The position numbers were made by a program, and so were the translations under genes. A DNA stretch of 64,000 nucleotides from Hemerocallis citrina. Taxonomy: Eukaryota > Streptophyta > Magnoliopsida > Asparagales > Asphodelaceae. Below the pieces are notes generated by a model that saw only the letters and a list, made by a program, of their open reading frames with translations, searched no databases and had not been told where the DNA came from. Where the stretch lies: the NCBI GenBank assembly GCA_017893485.1, contig CM030364.1:41540109-41604108 (forward strand). The letters are read 5' to 3'. Below, piece by piece: positions 36,033-47,440 of this stretch (the first letter of the stretch is position 1; the number at the start of each line of letters is the position of its first letter).

Positions 36033-38299
36033 ATGGCCTCCAAGGGCAAAGGGGCTGCTTCCTCCGTCAACCGACGGGACTCGCCCCCACCAACTGCTAA
36101 CGCCGGGCCACGCATTTCAAAACACAGGGCTCCCCATCAGGAGTCCCAAAGGAGCGTCACCCGCCAAGTCTAGCCCGACCTACGGGGGATAATCGTCAAC
36201 CGGCAGATTACCCGCAGCAGGGGAAGGGCCGCTTCCAACCCGGCCCCGAACCATCCAAGACTGCCGCCCGAGGGACGGAGGCCAGCGCTCAGCCGCATCG
36301 GAAGGCAACCTTCAGACCGACCGAACAGGGTCGAGGGAGCCCCCGTCACTCACAAGGAGTTCCAGGACTTCCGAAGAGAAATTCTTGGGGCTCTCCGACG
36401 GGCCCCCAGGGAGGAAACCCTCCATTCCCAAACCGGGTCGGACACCGAGGCCAGCGTGTCCCGCCCATCAACAATCCAGCCAGAGGACGATGGCATACTC
36501 CTAAGGCGCCTCCAAGAAATGGAGTATCGCCTCGATCACATAGGAGACGACGGCCAACGAGCGGCTCAGGGGTACAGACCTGTCCGTCCTCCCTTCTCCG
36601 CCCCATCCTCCAAGCGGAAATACCCAGGAATTTCCGACCACCTCAATTCGAGACCTACGACGGCGAGGGAGATCCTGCTGATCACATGGAGGGTTTCAAA
36701 ACCCTCATGATGATTCACAGCGCCTCGGATCCCCTGCTGTGCCGAGCCTTCCCTGCCACCCTTCGGGGTCCGGCTCGTGAATGGTTCTCGAAGCTCACCC
36801 CCGGCTCCATTTACTCATTCGACCAACTAGAGGGCAATTTTCTTGCCCACTTTGTCACCAGCCGGAAGGCCGAAAGGACCAGCGCCTCTTTACTTGAGCT
36901 CAGACAGATAGAGGAGGAGTCACTCAGAGTGTTCGTCCGGAGGTTTACCGCAGAGGCAAGGTCGGTCTCCTCCCTTGATCCTGGCATCGCCTCCGCGGCA
37001 TTTCGGCACAACGTCCGTCATGGACAGCTGAAGGCTTCTTTGGCGAAGAAACCCCCCGTCGACTTTCCCGACCTCCTCAACAGGGTCGAGAAATACATTA
37101 GGGCAGAAGAGGCCCTTAACCCCGAAGATGCCAGGGAGGCCACCGGGAAGGAAAAGCGGAAGGCCGAAGAAGTCGAACCATCAAAGAAAGCTCCGAGGGA
37201 CGCGGGGGCCATGAAGAAGGTCCCGCCGGTCCCCCGCTTCGAGAGGTACACTCCCTTGACGCATAACGTATCCGTCATCCTCTTAGAAATCGAAGACAAA
37301 GGCATTGTCCGACTACCTCCCCGATCTAATAACAACAAGAATCGAGATCAGTGCTTTTGCTGCCGCTTCCACAGAGATCACGGGCACGAAACCGACCAAT
37401 GCCGGGCCCTGAAAGACGAAATTGAGGAACTCATCTCAAGAGGGTACCTCCGAGAATTTACCCGAGAGGGCCCACGGGATCGGCGAGATGCTAAGAACCG
37501 GAGGCTCTCGCCTCCGAACCGCATCCAGGGTCGAGATTTCGAGTCCGAGGGAGCCGCAGATACGCCATTCATCTTGCACTGTGTCCACGGAGGGCCAATG
37601 GGAGGAGAATCAAATACTTCTCGAAAAGCCTTCATCCGAGAGGTGAATGCTGTCCAAGACAACCCCTCGCCCAAGCTACAACCGATGCCGGTCTCCTTCT
37701 CAGGAGAGGACCTCGAAGGTGTTCGCCTACCCCACTGCGATGCCCTCGTCATTAGTCTCCACATGGCTAATTGTGAAGTTCGTCGAATCCTCGTCGACAA
37801 TGGCAGCTCGGTTAATATTCTTTTCCTCGAAGCCTTCGAGAATCTCAAGTTACCTAGAGGCAAACTCAAGCCGGCCGGATACACCTTGCATGGGTTCTCC
37901 GGCGTTCCTGTCGTGATAGAAGGGATTGTTATCCTCGACGTTACCGCAGGATCGGCTCCTGTTAAGAGGACCGAGTCCATGGACTTTATGGTAGTCAACG
38001 TCAAGGCAGCTTACAACGCCATACTCGGCCGACCCGGACTATGCTCCCTCCAAGCGGTGCCTTCGGCTTACCATCTGAAACTTAAATTTCCCACCCCGCA
38101 AGGAGTCGGCATCGTCCGAGGCAGCCAAGAAGCAGCGCGATCGTGCTACATGACCACCGTCGGGGGAGGTGTGTTCCCCCTCGACGCCGTCGAACTTAAA
38201 CCTGAGAGGGACGGCCCTGCTCCCAAACCTGTCATCGAGCTGGAGGAGGTCCCAGTCGACGCCGAGCACCTGATGAAGCTCCTTGAGGGACGAACATAG
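36033..38299 (+). pseudogene. Gag-protease polyprotein of the Tat element (broken)
   Basis: I place the start at ATG 36033 (MASKGKGAASS). The frame meets TAG at 36171-36173 and continues in the same frame to about 36600. It then shifts by one base, and from FRPPQFETYDGEGDPADHME through 38299 it is open. Visible parts: the gag core with LPATLRGPAREWF-like words (36740-37000), a lysine/glutamate linker, and a zinc-knuckle-like CCRFHRDHGHETDQC (37355-37405). An aspartic protease has LVDNGSSVNILF (37790-37826) and a later AILGRPGL (38019-38042). The frame stops at 38299, a few residues after the protease, where RT would begin in a complete element. Gag would package RNA and protease would mature it. 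Confidence 0.88.
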
Positions 38300-38721
38300 G
38301 TTCTAGCCTGGCTAAATGTAAATATGTTTTTGTGTAAGCACTCATGTGTAAAGGGCCGTCTTAGCGGCCCTCCCTATCTTATACGAAAGAGATCTCTTTT
38401 TGTCAAACTCCAAATGCCTCGGCAGATCCAACCTAACGCCGGACAATGGGATCGGCACCTGAGTCCTCACTCCGGTATCGTCCCCAACGCCTCGGTAGGT
38501 TCAACCCGAATCCAGACCAGGGACTTTTCCTAAGGCCCCACTTCGATCCCTCGCGGATCGGTGGAGCCGAACCTCGCCTCCGCCATCATTCACTACACTA
38601 CTAGCCGGAGCAAAGAAGGAAAAGAATTCTTTATTCATACCCTTTTATTTTGTTCTGAGAAAACAAACAAAGACCGTTACAGGACCACTCCACTCATCTC
38701 AAACTAGAGGAAGTCGCCATC

Positions 38722-41700
38722 TTAGGGCCCCTCGGGTCCGACGAAGGGCGGGATTACTCCGACCGAGCGACTAGGAGTCCTCTCCTCGTTATGATGGTCC
38801 TTAGGCTCAGCCACGGTCGACACCCCAGCCACGGAGCTCTGGGCGTCATCCGGTCGCATACGCTGCAACAGCAGCAGCGCAGAGGGAACCCCCTCCGCTT
38901 GCCGACCCACTGAGGAAGATGTCGAGACACCCAGTATCATCTTGTAACGGTGTATCTCCATCTCCTTCTCCACAATGACATCGCGAAGTAACCTCTCAAA
39001 AGAGGGCCTCTGCACTGAGGCACTCGACACGGCCTGTCCAAGGCTCGCACCGCCGAGTTCCCGATCCACCATCGCCCTCCTCAGCCGGCTCGCCTCCTCA
39101 CTTAAGGCTTCAGACTTATTCCGATAATAGTTAAAAGCCGCATCAGTGTCACGAGCCCCCCTTCAGTAGCGAACCAACGCGGCCTCCAGGGCCTCAACTT
39201 TGCTCCGGAGCCACGCCACGTCGGAACGACGGGGGTCCACCTCGGAAAGGGGAGCCGCAACCTACAAGAGAACCAGCCAACTCAACACACATACGCAAGA
39301 AGGTTCGGAAATATCCGAGGTCAAAACACTTGGCCGGTCAAAAATCTTTTTCTATAAATTTAGGTGCTTCTTACAAAAAATGCGGTGGCCAGTCCGCGGG
39401 AGGCAAATACAATCGAGAGAGGGAAAAAGAAAGACAAAATTATACAACTTACATTCCCACCTCAGCATCGACAGACGGGTTCACAGGGAGGTCAGCAGGC
39501 GGGTCGAGAGCGGGCCCTTCTTTGCCAGGAGTCTTCAGTGTCCCCTCGATCTCCATGTCGTACTCAAAATTGGACAGATCGACGGTCGGGTAGAAGTGCC
39601 TCACATGACTGAGGGCCTTCGCATAACATTCGTCCTGGGCCTTGATCACCAGCATCTGACCCGCATTCGTCAACTCCTCCCTCTCTTTGGCGAACTTCTT
39701 CTTCAAGGAGGCCACCTTCTTCCCCCACTCCGCATCCTTGGCCTCGAGCTCGAGCTTCATCTGCTGCTCCCTCTTGTGCGAGCCCTCGAGCTCGATCCGC
39801 ATCTCCTTCATCTCCCGTTCGCTCTTATCCGCCTGAGCTCGCTCTTGTGCCAGGGATGCCTCGTAGAGGTTCTTTATGTTAGCCCCCTGCACGCAAGCCT
39901 GCGACCGACAAGCACAGATAAGGAAAAGACTTCCGTAGAAAAAACAAAGGGGATAGGGTCGACGAGCTTACCAACACGGTGGCCTGCGCCAGGCACGTAA
40001 ATGCCACCTCCACGGGCTCGCTCTCCATCGCCTTACGGTCGCGAGGGGTTGCCAACTTCTCCACCACCTCAACGGCCTGGGCCTCCTCGGTCAGACAGTC
40101 CCCCATCCGAACTGACCAGTCCGGTGCCCACCGTTGCCGCAACATCTCCACCACCGGGTCCTCTTCCTCGACCTTGACCAAGGGGCCTTTCCCCTTGTCA
40201 AGAGCGGAGGCCCTCGCTTGGCCCTGGCCCCTCGAAGTAGCCACCCCCTTGCTCGTCTCCGAGCGAATCCTCTTGGTCCTCGGCTCGAGCTGGGCCTCCG
40301 AGATGACTAGGGACGACTCCCTAGGCCTCTTCGTCGCCTCCCCCTTCTTCTCGGCCTTCTCCTTCTTCAGGGCGAGCCTCTTTTCCTTGATCGATGCTTC
40401 ATCCATATCTGCAGAAAAAAACATTAAGAGCAATGAGCAAGAAAGTACGAAAAGATCGAAAGGAAAGAAACAACTACATACACAGAACGACTGGGCTCAG
40501 TCCGACGCTCGCCAGGTGGGCCTCCGTCACCTTCGTCCAATCGATACTATGGGACAGACGGAGGCGCTCGACAAACCCCCACTCTTCGACCATCAAATCC
40601 CTCGGCCTCGGCGGTTGATAACTCGGCTTGGAGTGGTTCCATCGAGTGGGAATGTCCCAGGGCTCTTCACTCCGGATCACCAGATATTTTTTCTTCCAAT
40701 CCTTGATGGAGTCCGGGTGGCTGTGAACGACCTTCCCCTTACTCCGGGGCGAGATGTAGTAAACACCCTCAGCCGCCGAGCTGATCATCAACATCGCTCG
40801 GAACACATTCAGCCGCAGGGGTACCTTCTGTTCCTCGCACATCAGTACAAAGCAGATAATCTGCTTCCAAGAGTTCGGCTCGAACTGCATCGGTGCCAAG
40901 GAGGCCCAGTTCAGCACATCCCGAACAAACGGGTGGACTGGCAGCCTCAGTCCGGAGATGAAAGCGTCCACTGGGAAGACGCAATACCAAGCAAAAAGGG
41001 GATCGGTTGGGCGCAGAGTAGAGCTCGGCAACAACAATTCATAGCCGGGCCCTATGTGGTACGCCAGCTGCAAAACCTCCAAGTCCCCGCCCTCCAAGAC
41101 GGTCGGGATCGCGTCCATCATCACCCTCTTCCGACTCGGCGAAGAGGGCTGCACGCCAAAGAGCTCCTTGTCAGAGAGGTCGTCGGGATACTGACGGAAA
41201 GGCTTCGGCTGTACGGGCGAACCTGTCATCAAATTGCGGTAAACAGGTGCCTGGCTCGAACCACCAGTCCTCGACCCTGCCTTCCTCGGAGCCCTCTTCC
41301 TCTTCTTGGTTCGCTCCGACGAGGGGGTAGATAATGGCCCCAGACCAGTCGGCATGGAACTCGAACCCGCACCCTGAACTGTGGATCTCCTTACTGTGTC
41401 GCCCTCGCCTCCCTCCTCCTCGGAAGACAACTCCAGAACACGGACACCGTCCGAACCATCACTTGCTTCCTCAGACTCGCTACTCTCCACCATGAAGGGA
41501 TGTCGGGAGCGTAACGGCCTCACCTTGTGTACCACCTCCCCCTCACCTACTGGTTCCTCCCACGAAACTGAATCAGAAGGCTCCGCAGCGTGTACTGACT
41601 CCTCCTCAAGCACGGGCTCCTCCCACGACATCGATTTGGAGGCAGGTTTCACTTCCCCCCTAGACGTCGATGCTGACGAGCCAGACTGAGCCCTATCCAT
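38722..41700 (-). pseudogene. Antisense accessory gene with 'putative gypsy type transposon' domain, 4 exons
   Basis: Proposed exons are 41700-40482, 40408-39972, 39898-39453 (or -39461) and 39261-38722. Junctions 1 and 2 are good GT-AG sites (T/GTATGT...CTGCAG; TTG/GTAAGC...TCGCAG) and keep the frame. The third keeps it only with donor GAG/GTGGGA. Exon 1 begins with an acidic Ser/Glu-rich arm and KKRKRAPRK, then FAWYCVFPVDAFISGLRLPV and NSWKQIICFVLM (residues about 230-330), the Transposase_28 pattern of Pfam. Exon 2 is basic (KEKRLALKKEKAEKK), and exon 3 is a long coiled coil. Exon 4 has a single TGA near 39165, with clear coding sense on both sides. A minus-strand TATAAATA lies 158 bases before the ATG. 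The role in the element is unknown. Confidence 0.8.
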
Positions 41701-41857
41701 CTGTGCCTAAACTAAACTGACTTACCAACTAACCTGGGGTCGCTTCGGAAGGACGAGCCTAGTACAGCAAACTGCAGGGACGAGCGCTGAAGGGTTGGAA
41801 GATTTTTTGAGAAAGAAAGCAGCGAGAAAGAAGTGGGCGAGAGGGGGAGAGGGGGAA

Positions 41858-41865
41858 TATTTATA
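41858..41865 (-). promoter_or_regulatory. Candidate TATA box of the antisense gene
   Basis: TATAAATA on the minus strand, 158 bases upstream of ATG 41700, in a GC-poor window of otherwise GC-rich DNA. Placement fits a leader of about 130 bases. No other support. Confidence 0.5.
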
Positions 41866-41869
41866 AAGG

Positions 41870-42800
41870 ACAAAAATGACTCCTCGATTTCCGCAATTAC
41901 TGTTCACCGATTGACGTGCAACTGCCGCCTAGAAAATCGCGCCACGTCCTCGAAACGTGCGCTGCTGACGTCATCCAGTGCCAGGCTGGCAGCCAGACGC
42001 AGGGGTCGGTTCGGATGGAGTATTCGGCGGAGAAAATATTTTACTTAAGATTTAAGGCGCCGTCCTTCGACAGACGCCCCGGGCTCCAGCGCTCGGTCGG
42101 TTCCCCTCTCACCCACGAGCAGCTCGGGGCTTACAGCATCGGCAGCCGAAACCCCGAACTGTTCGAGGGTGGGACAGAAACCACCATCACCTGGAGCCCT
42201 ATCGGAAGACAGATTGGCCCACCTCCAATCGGAGACGACCCCTCTATCTGAGGCTCTTCAGCCCCATGTCCGGAATACGTTTGGTGCCCCTCCCGTCCGG
42301 ATCTCTCTCGGGCCAAACAATCGTGTCAGGGTCGTCTGCCCCGAAAAAGGATCCAGACGGCATAGCCACCACCAATCCGAGGCTCCTTATCTACCGGTCC
42401 GGATTTCGGTCGTTACCCCTCTCGCCCTGATCTCCCCTGGATCTGGCTACCGTATCAGAGCCATCAGATCCAAGAGAAGATCTGGGCAGCAGAGTAACCA
42501 CCTCTCCGACACGACCGGGGGTAAAATTTTGCAAGAGACAGACGTCCGCCGGAGCAGACACCTCTGATGGCCAATGGACCACCCTTGCTGTGACCAAACC
42601 CGCTGCGGAGGGAGGGGTACTTATAGCCTCCCCCATAGGCCGGCCTTTATGACATGGGAAAAGCCAAACGACGGAAGCCCATGCGCCATGCATTTATTAG
42701 GCGGCGCAATTAAGGCCCCTGAGAAATTGGAACATCACACAGATCCCGGAGCGCCTTCAATGCTCCGCAAAAACAGCGGGCTACCCCGCTCAAACATTCT
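41870..42800. other. GC-rich 3' region of the Tat element
   Basis: This is the stretch between the antisense promoter and the tandem repeats. Short frames occur on both strands. CCGGATC and TCCGGTCCGGAT-like words recur. No domain is recognised. Confidence 0.5.
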
Positions 42801-44060
42801 AAGGCACAACGGTTCGTCCTCACCCTTGCCGACCTGTAATCCCTCGCCCACTCGAGGTCAGGTCTGGCACCATTGTGGTCTTCTCAGGAAGGCTCAACGG
42901 CTCGTCATCACCCTTGTTGACCCGTAATCCCTCGCCAGCTAGAGGTCAGGTCTAGCACCAGGGTAGTCTTCTCAGGAAGGCTCCACGGCTCGCCATCGCC
43001 CTTGCCGACCCGTAATCCCTCGCCAAGCTCGAGGTCAGGTCTGGCACTAGGGTGGTCTTCTCAGGAAGGCCCAACGGCTCGCCATCACCCTTGTTAACCC
43101 GTAATCCCTCGCCAGCTCGAGGTCAGGTCTAGCACCAGGGTAGTCTTCTCAGGAAGGCTCCACGGCTCGCCATCGCCCTTGCCGACCCGTAATCCCTCGC
43201 CAAGCTCGAGGTCAAGTCTGGCACCAGGGTGGTCTTCTCATGAAGGCCCAACGGCTCACCATCACCCTTGTTGACCCGTAATCCCTCGCCAGCTCGAGGT
43301 CAGGTCTAGCACCAGGGTAGTCTTCTCAGGAAGGCTCCACGGCTCGCCATCGCCCTTGCCGACCCATAATCCCTCGCCAGCTCGAGGTCAGGTCTAGCAC
43401 CAGGGTAGTCTTCCCAGGAAGGCTCAACGGCTCGCCATCACCCTTGTTGACTCGTAATCCCTCGCCAGCTCGAGGTCAGGTCTAACATCAGGGTAGTCTT
43501 CTCAGGAAGGCTCCACGGCTCGCCATCGCCCTTGCCGACCTGTAATCCCTCGCCAGCTCGAGGTCAGGTCTGGCACCAGGGTAGTCTTCTCAGGAAGGCT
43601 CAACGGCTCGCCATCACCCTTGTTGACCCGTAATCCCTCGCCAGCTCGAGGTCAGGTCTAACACCAGGGTAGTCTTCTCAGGAAGGTTCCACGGCTCGCC
43701 ATCGCCCTTGCCGACCCGTAATCCCTCGCCAAGCTCGAGGTCAGGTCTGGCACCAGGGTTGCCTTCTCAGGAAGGCCCAACAGCTCGCCATCACCCTTGT
43801 TGGCCCGTAATCCCTCGCCAGCTCGAGGTCAGGTCTAGCACCAGGGTAGTCTTCTCAGGAAGGCTCCACAGCTCGCCATCGCCCTTGTTGACCCGTAATC
43901 CCTCGCCAGCTCGAGGTCAGGACTAACACCAGGGTAACCTTCTCAGAAAGTTTCAACGACTCGCCATCACCCTTGCCGACCCATAGACCCTCGCCGGCTC
44001 GGGGATCGCTCTAACATCAGGACAACCCCCTCTTGAAGGCCCAGTGATTCGCCGTCTCAT
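42800..44060 (+). repeat. 88/89-bp tandem repeat in the Tat element, about 14 copies
   Basis: TTCTCAGGAAGG recurs at 42881, 42969, 43058, 43146, 43235, 43323, 43411, 43499, 43587, 43675, 43764, 43852 and 43940 (some copies with one mismatch). A degraded copy lies near 44028. Units contain CCCGTAATCCCTCGCCAGCT. Many neighbours alternate between a GCCGACC type and a GTTGACC type, suggesting a dimeric higher-order unit of about 177 bp. The array ends just before the purine tract. Confidence 0.95.
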
Positions 44061-44107
44061 TTCTACAACCATAAACACTCCTCCACGGCTAGTTCCCGCA
44101 CCCCCAC

Positions 44108-44119
44108 AGGAGTGGGGGG
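44108..44119 (+). promoter_or_regulatory. Polypurine tract
   Basis: AGGAGTGGGGGG lies four bases before the 3' LTR. It is the usual second-strand primer of LTR elements. Confidence 0.75.
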
Positions 44120-44123
44120 CTTG

Positions 44124-44915
44124 TGTGGTAGGGTAAAAATGGCTTGGGACCCAACCAAGGCCCAATACAACTCTCACTCAAAAATGATAAAAACAGCAAT
44201 CTCGTTCGGCTGCGAGCCACTACAGGGTCGGCGCCGAGCCTCAAGTTCACCCCCACAGAACTGGTCTCCTCGTATCCGACGAGCCTCAATGGTCCTCGGC
44301 CTCCGATCCGTGACAGCCCCACGGGCCGTCCCCCCATCCTGGCGAGGCATGAGGATGACCTGGCACAGCCTAGGCCCTCCGATTCTCCCAGAGGCACAGG
44401 AGACCCATGATCAGCCATGTCAGCTCCACATACCACTTAGGGTGTTGCCACGTCAACCCTATACCACTCTGGGCACTGCCACGTCCGCCCTAAACCCCTT
44501 GGGCCTCCTGCCACGTCAGGCTCATGGGCTTTCGGGTCCAGACCCGGCCCCAAGCGGATCCAAACCTGGTTGGAATTCCCTATAAATACAAGGCCCTCAC
44601 CCACCTTTAGAGGTAACCAATCTTTTGCCACTTAAATTCACCTAGTTATTGCTACTCTCTCACAGAGACTGACTAGATCGTCGGAGGGTCCGCCACCGGG
44701 ATAAACCCCGGTGTTTCAGGACCGTCTGCAGGTACACAAGACCTCAGATCCGAACCCTCTGATCCGAGCTCAGACATCCACCTCATTCCGAGCCCGTCGC
44801 AGGTTCTGCCCGGTCTGCCGAGGGTCGTCAGACGAGCAGCTTTCTCCTTCAATACAAATCGAGTCCGAACTCACACCTAGTGCATCCACACGTCTCCCAG
44901 AAACAAACCGCATCA
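44124..44915 (+). repeat. 3' LTR of the Tat element (792 bp)
   Basis: It has the same TGTGGTAGGG start and AACCGCATCA end as the 5' LTR. It retains TATAAATA at 44581-44588. Confidence 0.93.
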
Positions 44916-44920
44916 CACCG
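44916..44920. repeat. Gypsy target duplication, right
   Basis: CACCG, matching 35154-35158. Confidence 0.92.
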
Positions 44921-45865
44921 GTAAAGCAAAACAGCCAAAAATCCTCCGATTGGAGCAGCTGAATCATCGAAGCTCCCGATATACAATAATCAAAGGACAA
45001 CGAGCAAGGAAAGAGATAACCGCTTGTAAAGAACAAGAGCGGAAACAACACAACTCTAAAAAAACAAAGAGAACCACTCTTGAAAAAGCTAAACCATGAA
45101 GAATAGCTAACATCAAAGCTCTGGCGGGGACTACAAACACAGCCTGAGGGCCGCCAAAAAGCAGCAATCAGAAAGAGCTCTGAAGGTAGCAAAGGAGACC
45201 ACAGGAAAAGATAAACACCAAACAATCCTCTGATGGGATGAGCAAGAATCATAGAAGCTCCCGAAATATGTTTATCCAAGGACAACAAACAAGGAAAGCG
45301 ATAACCGCCAGTTTAAGAACCAGAACGGAAATAACACATCTCTAAAAAAACATAGAGTACCATACTGAAACAAGCTAACCTATGAAGAATAGCTAACATC
45401 GAAGCTCAGTCAGGGACAGTAAATACAGCCCCAGATAAGCCAAAGAGCAGGCAACTATCAAACCAAATCCAAACAAGAAAAAAAATCACAACAACCATAG
45501 GCAAAAAGAGCGACATCACGGTGAACAAAAACAGAAATAGGGAACACAGAGTAAGCACAAATTAGAGATTAAACCTCGGTACCAAAATAAGCTAACGAGC
45601 TCAAAAAAAGTCGTAAATACATCCACAAAATCACCGGGCCAAGAACAACCAACCCTGATAATAGTATAATATCATGAAACATTAAGAGAAGAACTAACAA
45701 ACCATAAGAACCCAAGTAACTACTCCAGATCAGAGTAGAAGCGAGATGCTAGCACGAGCACTGTGGCAACGCTCAAAATAAAACAAAAACCTCTTTAGAA
45801 GGAGGAAGGAACATCTACTTCCACTTCAGATCTGAAAAGGAGAAGAGAAATAGGAGATAAATTAG

Positions 45866-46881
45866 TTAAGAATAAAAGTTAAAAGGAGATAATGTTATTA
45901 GAACGAAAAAAAGGATCGCCACATCCAGACGATCTAGATGCAGTGCTGCCACTTTATCATACGTTAAAGTGGACGGCCAAAATTTAATGAAGAAAAAAAA
46001 TTCATCAATGATGGTATCGATCGTAGAAGCGGAGTGCTCGAAAATACGTTTGTTCCTTTCAGACCATATCACCCAAATAATAGCAATAATGGAAAGGACC
46101 CAAGATTTGCGAATTTTTTCCTAAGAGAATGATTCTTCCAACAAGACATAAAGACGTTGGGGATAGTAGGAGTTTGCCAAGCAAGGACGCAAATCATCCA
46201 CAACGGTTAGATGAAGTTGCACCGGAGAAAAAGGTGATCGGCGTCCTCATGCTCAGCTGAACACAACGAACATAATTGGCCTAAAGTCAGGTTCCTTTTA
46301 TTGAGAACCTCAACAGTGAGAAGTTTGTTGTTAAGGACAAGCCAGGAGAGAATTTTTTATTTCAGGGGAGCACAACTACTCCATAAGGATTTAGCAAGCT
46401 AGGAATAGATATCCCCGAAATTGAGGAAATTGTAGAAAGATTTAACCGAATAGTTTCCAGTACTAGTCCATCGCCATTTGAAATCTTCTGTGGGATGCCA
46501 GGAATAATGGTTGAGGTTGACGGAAAGCTCATGAAGCTCATTCGCCAGAGGCGCAGGCAGCACAGTACTGAAAGGTATAAACCAGAACTTTTGGTTATTG
46601 AGGATAGTAACATAATCAACCACCGATGCGGAGGGGTTGGAAGCCACTTGGTAGAGGGTAAGGAAAGCCAAAGCCAGCTTAATATTACCGAACCATAAAT
46701 CGTTCGAGAACTTGGTCTTAGACCCATCAGAGCAAACATGGAATATACCACAGCGGAAAGGGCTAGCAGCTTTCCAGACCCACTTCCAAAAAGGAGAAGC
46801 CTTCCAGGAAAGGTGGGGGGAAAATTCCCATATCTTACGCAGGGAGAAACAATTGAGAGAGATAAGGCGAGTCCAAGGCAA
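45866..46881 (-). pseudogene. LINE-2 ORF2 C-terminal remnant (zf-RVT)
   Basis: The minus strand reads CGIFHVCSDGSKTKFSNDLW, KWRWTSTGNYSVKSFYNFL and, in other frames, NNKLLTVEVLNKRNLTLGQL followed by a cysteine-histidine set. It ends SERNKRIFEHSASTIDTIID. These match the zf-RVT region and tail of the LINE at 2752-9628, including ERN-R-F-H-AS-I. At least two frameshifts are present. The reverse transcriptase proper is absent because of 5' truncation. Confidence 0.85.
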
Positions 46882-46883
46882 TT

Positions 46884-46900
46884 TATATACGTATATTATT
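46884..46900. repeat. LINE-2 target-site duplication, right
   Basis: TATATACGTATATTATT, one mismatch from 34583-34599. Confidence 0.75.
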
Positions 46901-46941
46901 AAATATGTTCATTATAACAAATTATTTTATATTATTATATA

Positions 46942-47293
46942 CTAGATTTGCCCGTGGCTACGTGCCTATGGCACGTCTTCAGAACGATACAGCATATGAA
47001 AAGTCTTGTAAACAGTATATCAATAATTATATAGCTGAAGTTTGAATAGTATGACAATAATTAGTTGTAAATAAAAGTCCATGTTTCCATATATATAGAT
47101 AGATAGATAGATAGATATATAGATAGATAGATAGATAGATAGAGAGATAAATAAATGAGTTGTTTTGGGGGGGGGATTTTAATTTGAGTTTTGGGGGGAA
47201 AATGTGTTTTGTGAGGTTAGATCTGGGCCTTTGATTTTGGGGGGAATTGAATGTGAGCCACTTGATAGCTTTCTTTGTGTTTTATTATATAGA
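46942..47293 (-). mobile_element. Non-autonomous Helitron (family H), minus copy 2
   Basis: On the minus strand it begins TCTATATAATAAAAC at 47293 and ends CAAATCTAG at 46942, between host A and T. It has the family hairpin GACGTGCC/GGCACGT. It is shorter than the 33767 copy (352 versus 538 bp) and contains a TAGA microsatellite (47092-47140). Confidence 0.83.
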
Positions 47294-47440
47294 TTAGTAT
47301 ATATGTATCAATATGTATGTATGTATGTATGTATATGTATACAGCATGTATGTATCAGAGTATATATATTGTATATACAACCAAACCCATACATACATTA
47401 TATATAATATTATATAATATAGAGTATTTATGTATATACA

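Larger units (their letters stand above)
35159..44915 (+). mobile_element. Tat-lineage Ty3/gypsy element, non-autonomous: gag-protease plus antisense gene, no pol
   Basis: This is a 9,757-bp element with two LTRs (35159-35952 and 44124-44915) and a 5-bp CACCG duplication. The primer-binding site is 35955-35972 and a purine tract lies at 44108-44119. In order it carries gag with a zinc knuckle and aspartic protease (36033-38299), then nothing recognisable in 38300-38721. An antisense spliced gene follows (41700-38722), then GC-rich DNA, an 88/89-bp tandem repeat (about 42800-44060) and the 3' LTR. Reverse transcriptase, RNase H and integrase are wholly absent. Tat-lineage elements are known for an extra, often antisense, ORF and a repeat-rich 3' untranslated region, which fits. 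Transposition would need enzymes from a complete relative. It lies inside a LINE. Confidence 0.92.
34600..46883 (-). mobile_element. 5'-truncated LINE split by a gypsy element
   Basis: The LINE consists of 34600-35158 plus 44921-46883, about 2.5 kb in total, on the minus strand. Its 3' end is at 34600 (T run, then GATAACGATGATAGAATCG). A 17-bp near-perfect duplication flanks it. The 5' truncation falls inside the last third of ORF2. The 35159-44915 LTR element sits in its 3' untranslated region. That region contains a roughly 283-bp tandem duplication (AATCCTC-GAT... starting near 44941 and 45223), with a third partial unit before the insertion. From 44921 to 45865 there is no other feature. 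Confidence 0.85.

Noticed and set aside
37378..38004. 208-codon minus-strand frame opposite gag-protease
   Set aside because: Shadow of the gag-protease frame. No domain of its own.
39979..41334. 451-codon plus-strand frame opposite the antisense gene
   Set aside because: Splice signals, the Transposase_28-like domain and the TATA box all support the minus strand. The plus frame is a GC-rich shadow.
42800..44060. Regular repeats that could suggest a CRISPR array
   Set aside because: Units are contiguous 88/89-bp repeats with no unique spacers, inside a plant retroelement.
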